This document shows positions 16,731 to 26,300 of a stretch of 64,000 nucleotides of DNA, piece after piece. The position numbers and the translations under genes were made by a program. Numbering within the stretch: position 1 is the stretch's first letter; every line of letters starts with the position of its first letter. The notes beneath the pieces are model-generated. The model had not been told where the DNA came from. It saw nothing but the letters and a program-made list of their open reading frames with translations, and searched no databases. This DNA is from Sphaerobacter thermophilus DSM 20745 (GTDB lineage Bacteria > Chloroflexota > Chloroflexia > Thermomicrobiales > Thermomicrobiaceae): assembly GCF_000024985.1 (NCBI RefSeq), contig NC_013524.1:992001-1056000 (forward strand), in the 5' to 3' direction.

Positions 16731-17983
16731 TGTGGCGCATGGCTGGGCCCGGCGACCGAAGTGAGATCGCGGTTGAGCTGCGCAGCGTGTCGCGGCGCTT
16801 CCGCCTGCATCATGAGACCCGCACATCGTTCCAGGACTGGTTTGTCGGGCTGCTGCGGCCCCGGGGCAAGGGCGAGGAGTTCTGGGCGCTGCGCGACGTG
16901 AGCTTCACGCTGCGCCGGGGCGAGTCGCTTGGTGTGCTCGGGCGCAACGGTGCCGGCAAGAGCACGCTGCTCAAGCTCGTGACGCGCGTGCTCGAGCCCA
17001 CCAGTGGCGAGATCATCGTCAACGGTCGTACCCACGCGATGCTGGAGCTGGGTGCCGGGTTCCATCCGGAGCTGTCCGGCCGGGACAACGTGTACCTCAA
17101 CGGCAGCATCTACGGCTTCTCGCGCCGCCAGATGGCCGAGCGCTTCGATCGGATCGTCCAGTTCGCCGAGCTGGAGCGGTTCATCGACACGCCGGTCAAG
17201 CACTACTCGCTCGGCATGTTCATGCGGCTCGGCTTTTCGATCGCGGTGCATCTGGACCCCGACATTCTGGTGATCGACGAGGTGCTCTCGGTCGGCGACG
17301 CCGCCTTCCAGCGCAAGGGCTACCAGGCGCTACGCGACCTGAAAGCGCGGGGGACGACCATCCTCTTCGTCTCGCATTGGCCTGAGCTGGTGCGGGAGTT
17401 CTGCGACCGCGCCATCCTCCTGCAGGAGGGGCGGCTGATCGACAACGGTCCGGTGGACGCGGTCGCGGCGCACTACGAGCGGATGCTGCAGGAGCAACCG
17501 ACCGATGCCGAGATCCTGCGGCTGCGGGCCGTCGACGAGGCCGGCACCGTGCTGGAAGCGGTGCCCTCGGGCAGCGATCTGCGCATCGAGGTGCTGCTCC
17601 GGGTGCCGCCCGGATCGGGCGAGGGCCTCTTGCTGGCGCTCGATCTCTACGACAGGGAGGGAACCCACCTCTTCGGCAGCACCGGCCGGCTGGCGGACAT
17701 CGTGTCGTCCGCTTCCGAAGGCGACCCGGCGGCGCAGCGTGTGCAGGCGGTCATCAGGGGACTGCCGGTGGCGCCGACAACGCTCACCGTGGCGGCGACG
17801 TTGCAGCGTCCATCCGAGGCGGGGCTGGCGGCGGTCGACCGGCAGGAGACGGAGGTCGAGGTGGTTGCGCCCTGGTCGGCGCAGGAGCGTGGCCTGTTAC
17901 GCCTGGAACACATCTGGGAGTCGGAGCCGGGCGCGACATCGCGCGGCGGGCGCGCTGTCCCGCGGGTCGAGATCGAGCGGTGA
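16730..17983 (+). CDS. ABC exporter ATPase with C-terminal glycan-binding domain (Wzt-like)
   Basis: A 417-residue ATPase. Walker A is GRNGAGKST (71-79), the degenerate signature YSLGMFMRLGFS and Walker B ILVIDEVL follow, and the H-loop is in LFVSHWPEL. After the nucleotide-binding domain (to about 255) comes a beta-rich region of about 150 residues like the Wzt C-terminal carbohydrate-binding domain, which in characterised systems recognises the chain terminus. This suggests a capped glycan substrate. The start is the ATG at 16730 overlapping the permease stop; a GTG at 16727 is also in frame. Confidence 0.88.
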   Translation: MWRMAGPGDRSEIAVELRSVSRRFRLHHETRTSFQDWFVGLLRPRGKGEEFWALRDVSFTLRRGESLGVLGRNGAGKSTLLKLVTRVLEPTSGEIIVNGRTHAMLELGAGFHPELSGRDNVYLNGSIYGFSRRQMAERFDRIVQFAELERFIDTPVKHYSLGMFMRLGFSIAVHLDPDILVIDEVLSVGDAAFQRKGYQALRDLKARGTTILFVSHWPELVREFCDRAILLQEGRLIDNGPVDAVAAHYERMLQEQPTDAEILRLRAVDEAGTVLEAVPSGSDLRIEVLLRVPPGSGEGLLLALDLYDREGTHLFGSTGRLADIVSSASEGDPAAQRVQAVIRGLPVAPTTLTVAATLQRPSEAGLAAVDRQETEVEVVAPWSAQERGLLRLEHIWESEPGATSRGGRAVPRVEIER

Positions 17984-18083
17984 CGGGCTGAAGGGCCGCC
18001 CGTGCGACGCGTCCGGCTCGTGCGGTCGCTTCCCGACCACGACCGAGACCTGATACCAGATTCGAGTCATCCCTGGTTTCGAT

Positions 18084-18193
18084 GTCAGCCTGAGCGGAGC
18101 CGGCCGGCGCGGGCGCGCCGGCCGGCGGAAGCGAAGGATCTCAGGATGGAGTCGCCGCTTCCGCGCGAGACCCTTCGCCGCGCTCAGAATGAC
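18084..18193. repeat. CTGAGCG/GAAGGATC palindromic repeat
   Basis: Left arm GTCAGCCTGAGCGGAGCC..GCGAAGGATCT and right arm GAGACCCTTCGC..GCGCTCAGAATGAC form an imperfect inverted repeat in the 400-bp gap between the ABC ATPase and the trypsin-like gene. It is related to those at 35329-35439 and 43077-43152. The remaining gap (18194-18382) shows no gene. Confidence 0.6.
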
Positions 18194-18382
18194 AGGGGCC
18201 AACCGTTGAGTCGATCGATGGACGTCGGTAGGCAACCCTCAACGGTGGGGTGCCGCGCTGCGCGCTAGCCACTGGGGTGGGCGCGCTCCAGGGGCCGAGG
18301 CTGCCGCGGGCGCACGCGTCCAGGGCAGCCATGCCCTGCAGATCATTCGACATAATGCGATCGATGCCCGGGATGAGCGATG

Positions 18383-19558
18383 TCACCCGACCGGCCGCCG
18401 GGGGCGGGCGATCGAGCGCAGCACCGCTTCGAACAGTGCCTCAGCCCGGTCGGAGCGCGGATCGTCGACGCCGGGTCCGTAGCCGGAGGTCAGGCTGAGG
18501 GCGATCCGCCGGTTGTCGTGGAACAGGTAGACCACGTCCACCCGGGCGCCCTCCTGGTTCAGGATCACGCGAACACCGGGCATGCCGCCGTACTCCACCG
18601 TGCCCCAGATCGTCGCGTCCCGGCGTTCGCCGAACTCCGCACGGGCGAAGCCCAGCGGGTCGCCGGGGTTGGCTGCCCCCTCGATCGACACCGAGAGGCG
18701 CAAAGGCACGTCCGGGTCGTTCGGCACGATCTCCGCGCGGTAGTCGCGTTCTCCGCCACTGGCCTGCGCGATCGACCACCCCTCGGGGTAGCGGAGGGTG
18801 AGCGCACCCGCTGCGTCGAGGACCGGCCAGCCGGCGCTCTCGTCGACCGCCGCGCGCTGCGCGGCGCGCCACTGCTCGAACCACTCGGCGAGGTAGGCCG
18901 CGGGCAGCGCGGCGCTCACCCGGCTGCCGTTCGAATCCACGGCGGGCACGACGATGCCGAGCACGGCACCCGCGGGGTCGGCCAGGGCACCCCCGGCGAA
19001 GCCCTCGACCAGCGGGATGTCGGTCTGTAGCGGGGTGGGCTCCGTTCCCGGCGTGGCCGTGGCCGCCCCGGGCGCGGTGACGTGGCCGCCAGCCTGGGCG
19101 AAGGCGCCGCGCGCCGCGTCGTAGCCGACTGCGACGACCGAGTCGCCGGCGGGCGGTGCGTCGCGGCGCAGGCGCACTGGTGCCAGCTCCGAGGCCGGGA
19201 TCTTGAGCAGGGTGAGCCCGGTCGCGTCGTCGCGCGCGACCTGTACCGGGCGCAGCGCAGTACCGTCCGGGGTGACGATCTCGACCCCGTCGGTGCCGGT
19301 CACAGCCGTAGTCAGCAGGAAGCCGTCGGCGGTCACGACGATCGCCGCACCGAGCACGGCGCCATCGCGCGCTCGGCGCAGCATGAGGATCGACTCCTCC
19401 AGCGGCGCAGGCTCGGCTTCCCCGATCGGGGTCTCGGTGGCGGTCGGCACGGCGTGCGTCGGTGGGACGGTAGGCGCGGGTGTCGGGGGGTCGGTCTGGG
19501 TACCGAGGCAGCCGGCCAGGAGGAGGCCGATGAGCATGAGCAGGACCGCACGCGGCAA
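18383..19558 (-). CDS. Trypsin-like serine protease-family lipoprotein
   Basis: A secreted lipoprotein of about 391 residues. A short basic start leads into LLMLIGLLLAGC, a lipobox with the acylated Cys near residue 17, then a Thr/Pro-rich tether. The body matches the HtrA/trypsin fold (GAAIVVTADGFLLTTAVTG, VARDDATGLTLLKIPA, a GFAGGAL segment). However, the nucleophile motif GNSGG is replaced by GFAGGAL and no clear catalytic His is seen, so it is probably inactive. The C-terminal 130 residues form a separate alpha-beta domain. The start is unresolved. TTG at 19558 gives a good signal peptide, ATG at 19537 is also in frame, and GGGAAGGGAA near 19610 has no standard start codon after it. Confidence 0.68.
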   Translation of the reverse strand: MPRAVLLMLIGLLLAGCLGTQTDPPTPAPTVPPTHAVPTATETPIGEAEPAPLEESILMLRRARDGAVLGAAIVVTADGFLLTTAVTGTDGVEIVTPDGTALRPVQVARDDATGLTLLKIPASELAPVRLRRDAPPAGDSVVAVGYDAARGAFAQAGGHVTAPGAATATPGTEPTPLQTDIPLVEGFAGGALADPAGAVLGIVVPAVDSNGSRVSAALPAAYLAEWFEQWRAAQRAAVDESAGWPVLDAAGALTLRYPEGWSIAQASGGERDYRAEIVPNDPDVPLRLSVSIEGAANPGDPLGFARAEFGERRDATIWGTVEYGGMPGVRVILNQEGARVDVVYLFHDNRRIALSLTSGYGPGVDDPRSDRAEALFEAVLRSIARPRRPVG

Positions 19559-19915
19559 GCGCCGCGGCGGGCGTGATGGCTGATCGTAGCCGGTCGTCGT
19601 TACGTTCCCTTCCCCGTGGTTCCGCCGCGGGAGATCGGCCCCCTCTCCGCGGCGCGCCGGAAGTCTACGGTGCCTCAAAGTCACTCGCAACACCGAGCCA
19701 TCCGTCCCACTCGAGGCCGGTGCTTTCGGATGTATGGACAAGACCTGCGTATCTGCCTGGGAAAACCAGCCTGTTTGGCAGGGTAGAATGTCCCACTCGG
19801 ACCCCCTACTGATTTCTCTGTTCCCCGATCTGTGACTGCGGGTAGACTCGCTGTCAAGGGTCGTAACGGGCATCGCGGTCCCGTGGGCCGCCGACAGCGG
19901 GTCGAGGGAGCAGGC

Positions 19916-20314
19916 ATGGCAGGGACGCGCATCCTCGTGATTGACGACGACCGGTCCTTCATCCACCACATGCAGACGGCTCTGCGTGGGCTCGGTGAAG
20001 TACGCGTGACCACCTGCGGGGTGGACGGGCTGCGGACGGTCGAGCACTGGGAGCCGGACGTCGTGATGTTGGATCTGCTGCTGCACGACGTGGACGGGTT
20101 CACGCTGCTGGAGCGGCTCACCGGACCGGATTGTCGCCACCGTCCGGCTGTCCTGTGCCTGACCGACGGGCTCGGCGCCGGGATGCGTCACATCCGCGGT
20201 ACCTACTGGCCCGTCGGGACGGTCGTGCGGACGGCTCCCGCGCACCAACTCCGCAGGGCGGTGCTGCACGCCGCGTCCACGCGCCATCGGCACCTCGCCG
20301 CAGCCACAGCCTGA
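19916..20314 (+). CDS. Stand-alone receiver-domain protein, atypical
   Basis: A 132-residue CheY-like receiver. The acidic pocket (D10-D12), phosphoacceptor D53 in VVMLDLLLHDVDG and the switch Thr in LCLTDG are present. The conserved Lys before Pro in beta-5 is missing (VVRTAPAHQL), which usually alters phosphorylation-dependent switching. There is no output domain; a short basic tail follows. The start ATG at 19916 follows GAGGGAG. It is an orphan with no kinase adjacent; the nearest histidine kinase in the window is 32 kb away. Confidence 0.78.
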   Translation: MAGTRILVIDDDRSFIHHMQTALRGLGEVRVTTCGVDGLRTVEHWEPDVVMLDLLLHDVDGFTLLERLTGPDCRHRPAVLCLTDGLGAGMRHIRGTYWPVGTVVRTAPAHQLRRAVLHAASTRHRHLAAATA

Positions 20315-20318
20315 CTCC

Positions 20319-20349
20319 GGCACAACCGCCCGACCCGGGCGGGCGTGCC
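20319..20349. terminator. Hairpin between convergent genes
   Basis: Stem GGCAC..CCGCCCG with CGGGCGG..GTGCC and a 3-nt loop begins 4 bp after the receiver gene stop and lies 27 bp before the nicotinamidase stop. Confidence 0.5.
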
Positions 20350-20375
20350 AGGTGTATCGCAGCCTCACGGTTGAC

Positions 20376-20975
20376 TCAGGACGTGACCAGCTCGACCGTC
20401 TCTAGCGTCCCGAGCTTGACGCCATTCGCGGTCATCTCCTCGATGGCGCGCTCCGAGTCGCCCTCCTGAACGTCTACCCCGCGGCTGGCATCAATCAGCA
20501 GCGTAACCTCCAGCCCCAGGCGGCGCGCATCGAGGGCGCTGGCGCGGACACAGTAGTCCGTGGCCAGCCCGCCGATGTAGAGGTGCGTCACCCCGTCCCG
20601 CTGCAGGCGGTCGGCGAGGGACTCGCCGTCGTCCGTCGTGCCGTGGAAGGCGGAGTAGGCGTCCTCCTCCGGATCGGTCCCCTTGGTGATGAGGACGGTC
20701 GATGGCGGAAGCTCGAGGTCGGGGTGGAACTCAGCGCCGCTCGTGCCCTGGACGCAGTGCGGGGGCCAGGGGCCGCCAAACTCCTGGAAGTGTGACGTCT
20801 CCTCCGGATGCCAGTCGCGTGAGGCGTAGATCGGAAGTCCGGCCTCAGCGAAGCGGCGCAGATACTCGTTGAGCACCGGGATGACGGCGTGCCCCTCCGG
20901 CACACCGAGCGCGCCGCCCGGCAGGAAGTCGTTCTGGACATCGACGACGAGCAGGGCAGCCTTCTTGTTGGCCAT
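20376..20975 (-). CDS. pncA: Nicotinamidase / isochorismatase-family hydrolase
   Basis: A 199-residue cysteine hydrolase. The catalytic triad is visible as D12 (DVQNDF), K98 (ITKGTD) and C142 (ATDYCVRAS). Metal ligands are D54 and H56 in SRDWHP. The combination of SRDWHP, PPHCVQGT and TDYCV fits nicotinamidases, which deamidate nicotinamide to nicotinate for NAD salvage, better than general isochorismatases. The start is the ATG at 20975 after AGGAGGAG. It is a single gene, and its upstream region carries the PAP2 gene's terminator. Confidence 0.85.
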   Translation of the reverse strand: MANKKAALLVVDVQNDFLPGGALGVPEGHAVIPVLNEYLRRFAEAGLPIYASRDWHPEETSHFQEFGGPWPPHCVQGTSGAEFHPDLELPPSTVLITKGTDPEEDAYSAFHGTTDDGESLADRLQRDGVTHLYIGGLATDYCVRASALDARRLGLEVTLLIDASRGVDVQEGDSERAIEEMTANGVKLGTLETVELVTS

Positions 20976-21044
20976 AGCTCTCCTCCTGTCCTGATCCGGG
21001 GTGCGGACGAGCGCAGGATGCCGGATCATGCGCCCAAAGTATAG

Positions 21045-21071
21045 CGCGGCGCGGAGGAGATCCGCGCCGCG
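21045..21071 (-). terminator. Terminator hairpin after the PAP2 gene
   Basis: A perfect 11-bp stem (21045-21055 with 21061-21071) with a 5-nt loop lies 28 bp beyond the PAP2-gene stop on the minus strand. There is no run of T. Confidence 0.55.
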
Positions 21072-21098
21072 ACGGTGGAAGCGGGTTAGTGTGCCGGA

Positions 21099-21878
21099 TC
21101 AGGGTGCGACCGAGCGGGCGTCCGCGGTGAGGCGCTCCCGGTAACGGGCGAGCGCGGCGGTGATCCGCGGGACGAAGATGTAGGCGGCCACGGTGAGCGT
21201 CGAGCCGGCGATGGCGTCGAGGATGTAGTGGTTGCCCGTGCCCACGACGGCGGTGATCATCAGCAGCGGGTAGAACGTGCCGAGCAGCCAGTGGGCGAGC
21301 TTGCGGCCCACCCGGATCACGCCGATGCCGCAGAAGAGCGCGAAGGCGACATGCAGGCTGGGCATGGCCGCGAACGGGTTGTAGAGCATCGCGACGCTCG
21401 GCTGGTCGTAGTTCACCTTTCCGTACAGCGCCAGGGTGTCGACGAACCCGTTGTAGGGGAAGAAGCGCGGCGGTGCCAGCGGGTAGAGCGCGTAGATCAG
21501 CAGCCCGATGCCCAGAATGCCCAGGAAGACGTTGCGGAACTCGCGGTAGCGCTCCGTGTGTCGCCAGAACAACCAGATGCCGAACAGCACCAGACCGGCC
21601 ATGTGGGTGTAGGTGTACACCCAGTTCAAGAAGTGGACGATCCAGGGCTGCGCCAGCAGCCAGGCCTGGACGCCGATCTCGCGGAACAGGCCAAGCTTCC
21701 GCTCGAGGTGCATCACCTCGCGCGCGTTCTGGAATGCGTCGATTTCCTTCCCGGCCGCAAGCCCGCGCGTTGCGTAGTACAGCCCGAAGAGCACGGACAG
21801 GATTCCGAACTCGATGAGGCCATGACGGGCGCGCTCAATCACGGTGTTCCGGGTGACGAGCTGCTCTCGTGGCTCCAC
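21099..21878 (-). CDS. PAP2-family membrane phosphatase
   Basis: A 259-residue integral membrane protein of the inositol-phosphoceramide-synthase-like PAP2 branch. The phosphatase signatures are PSLHVAFAL (conserved PSxH) and GTGNHYILDAIAGS (His-Asp pair). About six transmembrane helices and the FNWVYTYTHMAG-type segment are typical. It probably hydrolyses or transfers a lipid-linked phosphate at the membrane. The start is the GTG at 21878, preceded by GAGAGGAG; upstream codons are not family-like. It is transcribed away from the recombinase gene. Confidence 0.82.
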   Translation of the reverse strand: MEPREQLVTRNTVIERARHGLIEFGILSVLFGLYYATRGLAAGKEIDAFQNAREVMHLERKLGLFREIGVQAWLLAQPWIVHFLNWVYTYTHMAGLVLFGIWLFWRHTERYREFRNVFLGILGIGLLIYALYPLAPPRFFPYNGFVDTLALYGKVNYDQPSVAMLYNPFAAMPSLHVAFALFCGIGVIRVGRKLAHWLLGTFYPLLMITAVVGTGNHYILDAIAGSTLTVAAYIFVPRITAALARYRERLTADARSVAP

Positions 21879-22091
21879 TCGCGACTCCTCTCGAGCCGCC
21901 GGACCGCGGTGTGATGTGGTGAAGGCGGTCCGGCACCCCGCTCGCACCCCTAAGCCTATCGCAGAGGGTATGGCTTGGCTACGGCCCTCCGGCCCGGGCC
22001 GCCCCTGTCCGGAAGGACGGGGTGACCATAGGGTGCGCTCGGCGCTGGCCGTGTGCAACTTTCATACCATAGGGGACGTTGAACACGCCAC

Positions 22092-22138
22092 TTGCGTGCG
22101 TCTATTTCCCCGGCTTATACTCGCATAGTGTACGTACA
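22092..22138 (+). promoter_or_regulatory. Promoter with TGTACGTACA palindrome upstream of recombinase
   Basis: TTGCGT (22092-22097), an 18-bp spacer and TATACT (22116-22121) form a promoter. A 10-bp palindrome TGTACGTACA (22129-22138) covers the expected transcription start and may be an operator. Confidence 0.5.
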
Positions 22139-22186
22139 TATGGCCAGGCGGCGCCGATGCCGACCGGCCAACTGGGAGCGGGACGA

Positions 22187-23194
22187 ATGACGAACGGGGC
22201 GGCTCCGACGATCGCTGACGCCATCGAGGACTTTTTCGAGAACCTGCGCCTGTCGCCACGGAGCAAGAAGACATACCGCACCGCGGTGACGAAGTTCACC
22301 GAGCATCTGAAGGAGCGGTTCGATCTGGACCCGGAAACGAGCCCGGTGACGGCGCTGAGCGAGGACCATGTCACCGACTTCGTCGCCGCCCTCATGCCGG
22401 ACGACGTCCGATCGCCGGAGGAGGTGTCCCGCATGCGCACGGCGCAGACCAACCTGGCGGCCGTGCGGAAGCTGTACGCCTACCTCGTCTCGTACGATCT
22501 GCACCCGAACCTCTCGACGGAGAAGCTGCGCACGCGTGTGGCGGCGATGATGCCGCGCTTCACGCCGCCGCCGCCCGATGTCCAGACCAGCGACCTGGAC
22601 CGCATCGTGGAGTATGTGCGCTCGCTCCCGCATGAGGTCGACCCCGACAAGGAGCTGCGCCGCCTCAAGCTGCGCGCGATGATCCTCTTCCTGTACCGCA
22701 CCGGCGTGCGGGTGTCGGAGCTGTGCGGCCTGCGACGGCGGGACATCCAGCTCGCCGACGGCACCGCCAGCATCTACCGGGCCAAAGGGGGCAAGAGCCG
22801 CACCGTGCTCTTCGATAGCGAGACGGCCGAGGCGCTGGTGGCCTACTGGGCGGCGCGCGGCGATAGCGGCCGCGGTGTCGGAGCCTTCCCGGCCTTCAGC
22901 GGGCGGGACAAGGTGGGCGTCCCCGGGCGCGCCATCAGCCCGCGCACGGTTGAGCACATCGTGGCGCAGCTCTGCGTCGCGGCGGGGGTGGAGAACCCGA
23001 TTACCCCGCACTCATTCCGCCACGGCCTGGCGACCGAGCTGGTACGCCGCCGGGTGCGTGAGTCGACTGTGCAGACCATCCTCGGACATGCCTCACCGAC
23101 CACCACCCGCATCTACGTCCACAAGGTCGCGGCCGAGGTGGCCGAGGAGTACCAGGAAGCCTTCGGCCCGTACCGTCGCCCGCTCGGCGCGTAG
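22187..23194 (+). CDS. Tyrosine recombinase/integrase (XerC/XerD-like)
   Basis: A 335-residue tyrosine recombinase. The N-terminal SAM-like core-binding domain spans about 8-110. The catalytic pentad is R175 (TGVRVSELCGL), K near 200-203 (RAKGGKSR), H275 and R278 (HSFRH), H301 (LGHAS) and the nucleophile Y310 (TTTRIYVH), so it should be active. The start is the ATG at 22187 after GGGAGCGGG. No excisionase, tRNA gene or direct-repeat attachment site is visible nearby, so it may be a resolvase-type or remnant integrase rather than part of a present mobile element. Confidence 0.87.
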   Translation: MTNGAAPTIADAIEDFFENLRLSPRSKKTYRTAVTKFTEHLKERFDLDPETSPVTALSEDHVTDFVAALMPDDVRSPEEVSRMRTAQTNLAAVRKLYAYLVSYDLHPNLSTEKLRTRVAAMMPRFTPPPPDVQTSDLDRIVEYVRSLPHEVDPDKELRRLKLRAMILFLYRTGVRVSELCGLRRRDIQLADGTASIYRAKGGKSRTVLFDSETAEALVAYWAARGDSGRGVGAFPAFSGRDKVGVPGRAISPRTVEHIVAQLCVAAGVENPITPHSFRHGLATELVRRRVRESTVQTILGHASPTTTRIYVHKVAAEVAEEYQEAFGPYRRPLGA

Positions 23195-23374
23195 CGGCAC
23201 GTCCTGGTGTGCCCGCCATCAGTACCCCTACGGAGTGAGACAACCGACTAGGCACATCGTTGCTGATGGGGGATAGCCGTGCGGTAGGTGCGTACCGTAC
23301 AGTGCGAGTAGAGACGGACGCGAGTGGGTCCCCGTATCTGCGGGTCCGACCCTTGACGAGAGTGCAGGCACGTG

Positions 23375-26300
23375 ATGTCGTCGATGCCGTCCTCGCTCGA
23401 CGTGCGGCACTGCCCCCGCGACCCGCTAACCGGGGCGCTCTCCCGGACATGCCTCGATGACGTCCTCCAGGCGACCCTCGACGCCGCGCAGCGTGAGCGG
23501 AGCCGGGTCACGCTCTGTCTCCTCGACGTGGATCACTTCAAGAATATCAACGATGCCTACGGCCACCGGCGCGGCGATGAGGCGTTGAGGGAGGTGGCCC
23601 ACCGTATCCAGCGGGAGCTCCGTAGCAGCGATCTCATGGTCCGCTACGGTGGGGACGAATTCGTCCTGATCCTCCCGGATTCGACGCACGCCCAGGCCGT
23701 CGCGCTGGCGGAGCGACTGCTCGCGCGTGTGCAGGCGACGCCGTGCCCGGGCGTGCCACCGCTGCGCCTCTCGATCAGCGTGGGCGTCGCGACCTACCCC
23801 GACGACGCGGACACTGCAGAGGCGCTGATGGAGTGCGCCGACCAGCGGCATGCCCAGGCCAAGCGGCAGGGGCGCCGTCGCGTGGTCGCCGAGGACGTGG
23901 CCGTGGCGGACTCGGACAGGCTGCCGGAGCCGGCCCGCCTGATCGAGCGCGACACCCAGCTTGCGGCGATCCACACCTTCCTTTCGCGCCTTCGCCGGGC
24001 CGGGCGCGGGGCGCTGCTGATCGCCGGGGCGCCAGGGACGGGCCGTTCGCGCCTGCTGACCGCGGGGGTCGCGGCGGCGCTGCAGCAGGGGTACGCCATT
24101 CTTCCGCTCGACGGCCGGGAACCGGTGCCGCTCGCGCCGGGGCCTGGGCGCCTGAGTGTCCCGTGGCAGGAGCTCGTGTCCCTGCCCGCCGACGAGGCAG
24201 AGGCACGGCTGCGACGCCTTGCGGCGGAGGATGGATGTCATGGGCTCCTGATCGTCTTTGATGGCTGGGACGACCTTGATCCGGCCGCCCGCTCTTGGGT
24301 CAAGAGGCTGCTGGCCGGGGCGGGGCCCATGCCCGTCGGGGTGATGGCGACCGCCGGTGGTGCCGCCTCGGTTCCGACCGCGCCGTTCGTCGCCCGGGTG
24401 GTCGTGGATGCGCTCTCGCAGGAGGCGACACGCGTCTGGGTGCGCGGCACGCTGCTGTGGGATCCGCCAGCGGACTTCATCGTCTGGCTCCACCGCACCA
24501 CGCAGGGCAGGCCCGCGGCGATCCGCGCCACGCTGGACCGGCTGGTCGAGCAGGGGGTGCTGCGCCGTGAGCCGGGCAACGGCTGGCGCCTCGCAGACGG
24601 CTACGCCGGGGCGATCCGCGATGGCGGGACGGGGCCGCTGGTGCAGCAGTATCCCCACAACCTCCCGGCGGCCCTGACCGAGTTTGTCGGCCGTACCGCC
24701 GAGGTGGCTCAGGCCCGGAGCCTCATCCTGGAGCACCGCCTGGTGACGCTCACCGGGCCCGGGGGCATCGGGAAGACGCGATTGGCGCTCGAGGTGGCGG
24801 CCGCGGTGCGCACGGACTTCCCCGACGGCGTCTGGTTCGTGCCATTGGCGCCGATCCAGGACACCCGGCTCGTCCCCGATACGATCCTCGCCGCGCTCGG
24901 CGAGCAGCAGCCCGCGGGCGAGACGGCGCTTGACTACCTGAAGGAAAAGCTCCAGGAGTCCCGCATGCTCCTGGTGCTGGACAACCTGGAGCAGCTCCCC
25001 GATGCGCCCGCGCTGGTCGCCGACCTGCTGGCGGCCTCGCGTCACCTGCGCGTGCTGGTTACCTCGCGGCACCGGCTCAACCTGCCGGAGGAGGTGGTGT
25101 TCGCCGTTCCCCCGCTCCCGGTCCCGCGGTCGGGCGACGGGTGGTCGGCTGCGAGGTTGACCGACTTCGCGGCCACCGCGCTGTTCGTGGCCCGCGCGCA
25201 GGCAGTGCGCCCCGACTTCCGGGTCACCGACGAGAATGCCGCCGACATCGCGGCACTCTGCGCGCGGCTGGACGGCCTTCCGCTGGCGATCGAGTTGGCC
25301 GCGGCGCGAGTGGACGAGTTCTCCCCGCGCGACCTGCTGGCCCAGATGGACCGGCGGCTGGCGATCCTGGACGACGGGCCGCGCGACCTCCCGGCCCGCC
25401 AGCGAACCCTCCGCGGCGCGATCGACTGGGGCTATCGCCTCCTGTCGCCCACAGAGCAGCGGTTCTTCCGGCAGTTCGCTGTCTTCGTCGGCGGCGCGAC
25501 GTTGGAGGCGGTCTCCGCCGTCCTGGGCGGTGGGCTGGGCCACGGCCGGCCGGGGCAGCCGCCCCCGGCCGACGTGGTGCGCTCCCTCTACGACAAGAGC
25601 CTGCTTCTGGCGGCGGGAGGGCGGCGCATCGGGATGTTGGAGACGATCCGGGAATACGCGCTGGAGCTGCTCGCGGCAAGCGGTGAGGAAGCGGCCGTCC
25701 GCGACCGCCACGCGGCGTACATGTTGTATCTGGTGGAGAAGGCCCAGCCACACCTCCGGGGGCACGACCAGATGCGCTGGCGGAGCCGGCTGGAGGCGGA
25801 GCGCGACAATATCCGCGCGGCCATGGCGTGGCTGATCAAGCGGCGTGAGATGGAGCGCGCGGGCCGACTCGCCGCGGCTCTCTGGATCTACTGGGACAGC
25901 GTCGGGCGGACCGCCGAGCTGCACCGGTGGCTGACGGCGGTGATCCAGGAGCGCGAGCGGCTCTCGGACCCGGTGCTGGCTGCGGTGCTGCACTCGCTCG
26001 GCTCTATCAACTGGATGCTGGGGAACTCGGACGAAGCCGAGGACTGCTTCGAGTCCGCCTTACAGCTCTGGCGGCGGCTGGGCAACCGCGAGCGGGAAGC
26101 TGCGGCGCTCAATAACCTGGGCCTCGTGGCCGGGCGGCGGGGTGAGTACGACCGAGCCGAAGATTACTTCCGTGCCAGCCTTGCCATGACTCGCGAGACG
26201 GGTGACGCCTGGGCGGTCGCGATCACGCTCTCCAATCTGGGCTGGGCGGCCCTCGAACGCGGGGATATCGTCGAGGCGATCGACCGCCTGACGGAGGCGC

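Noticed and set aside
22079-22187. Integrase attachment site next to the recombinase
   Set aside because: No tRNA and no direct repeats bracketing a gene block were found within the visible sequence.
23426-25993. 855-residue open frame on the minus strand opposite GGDEF-STAND protein 2
   Set aside because: It is a GC-rich antisense shadow. Its sequence is Arg/Gln/His-rich without domains, while the plus strand carries clear GGDEF and Walker motifs.
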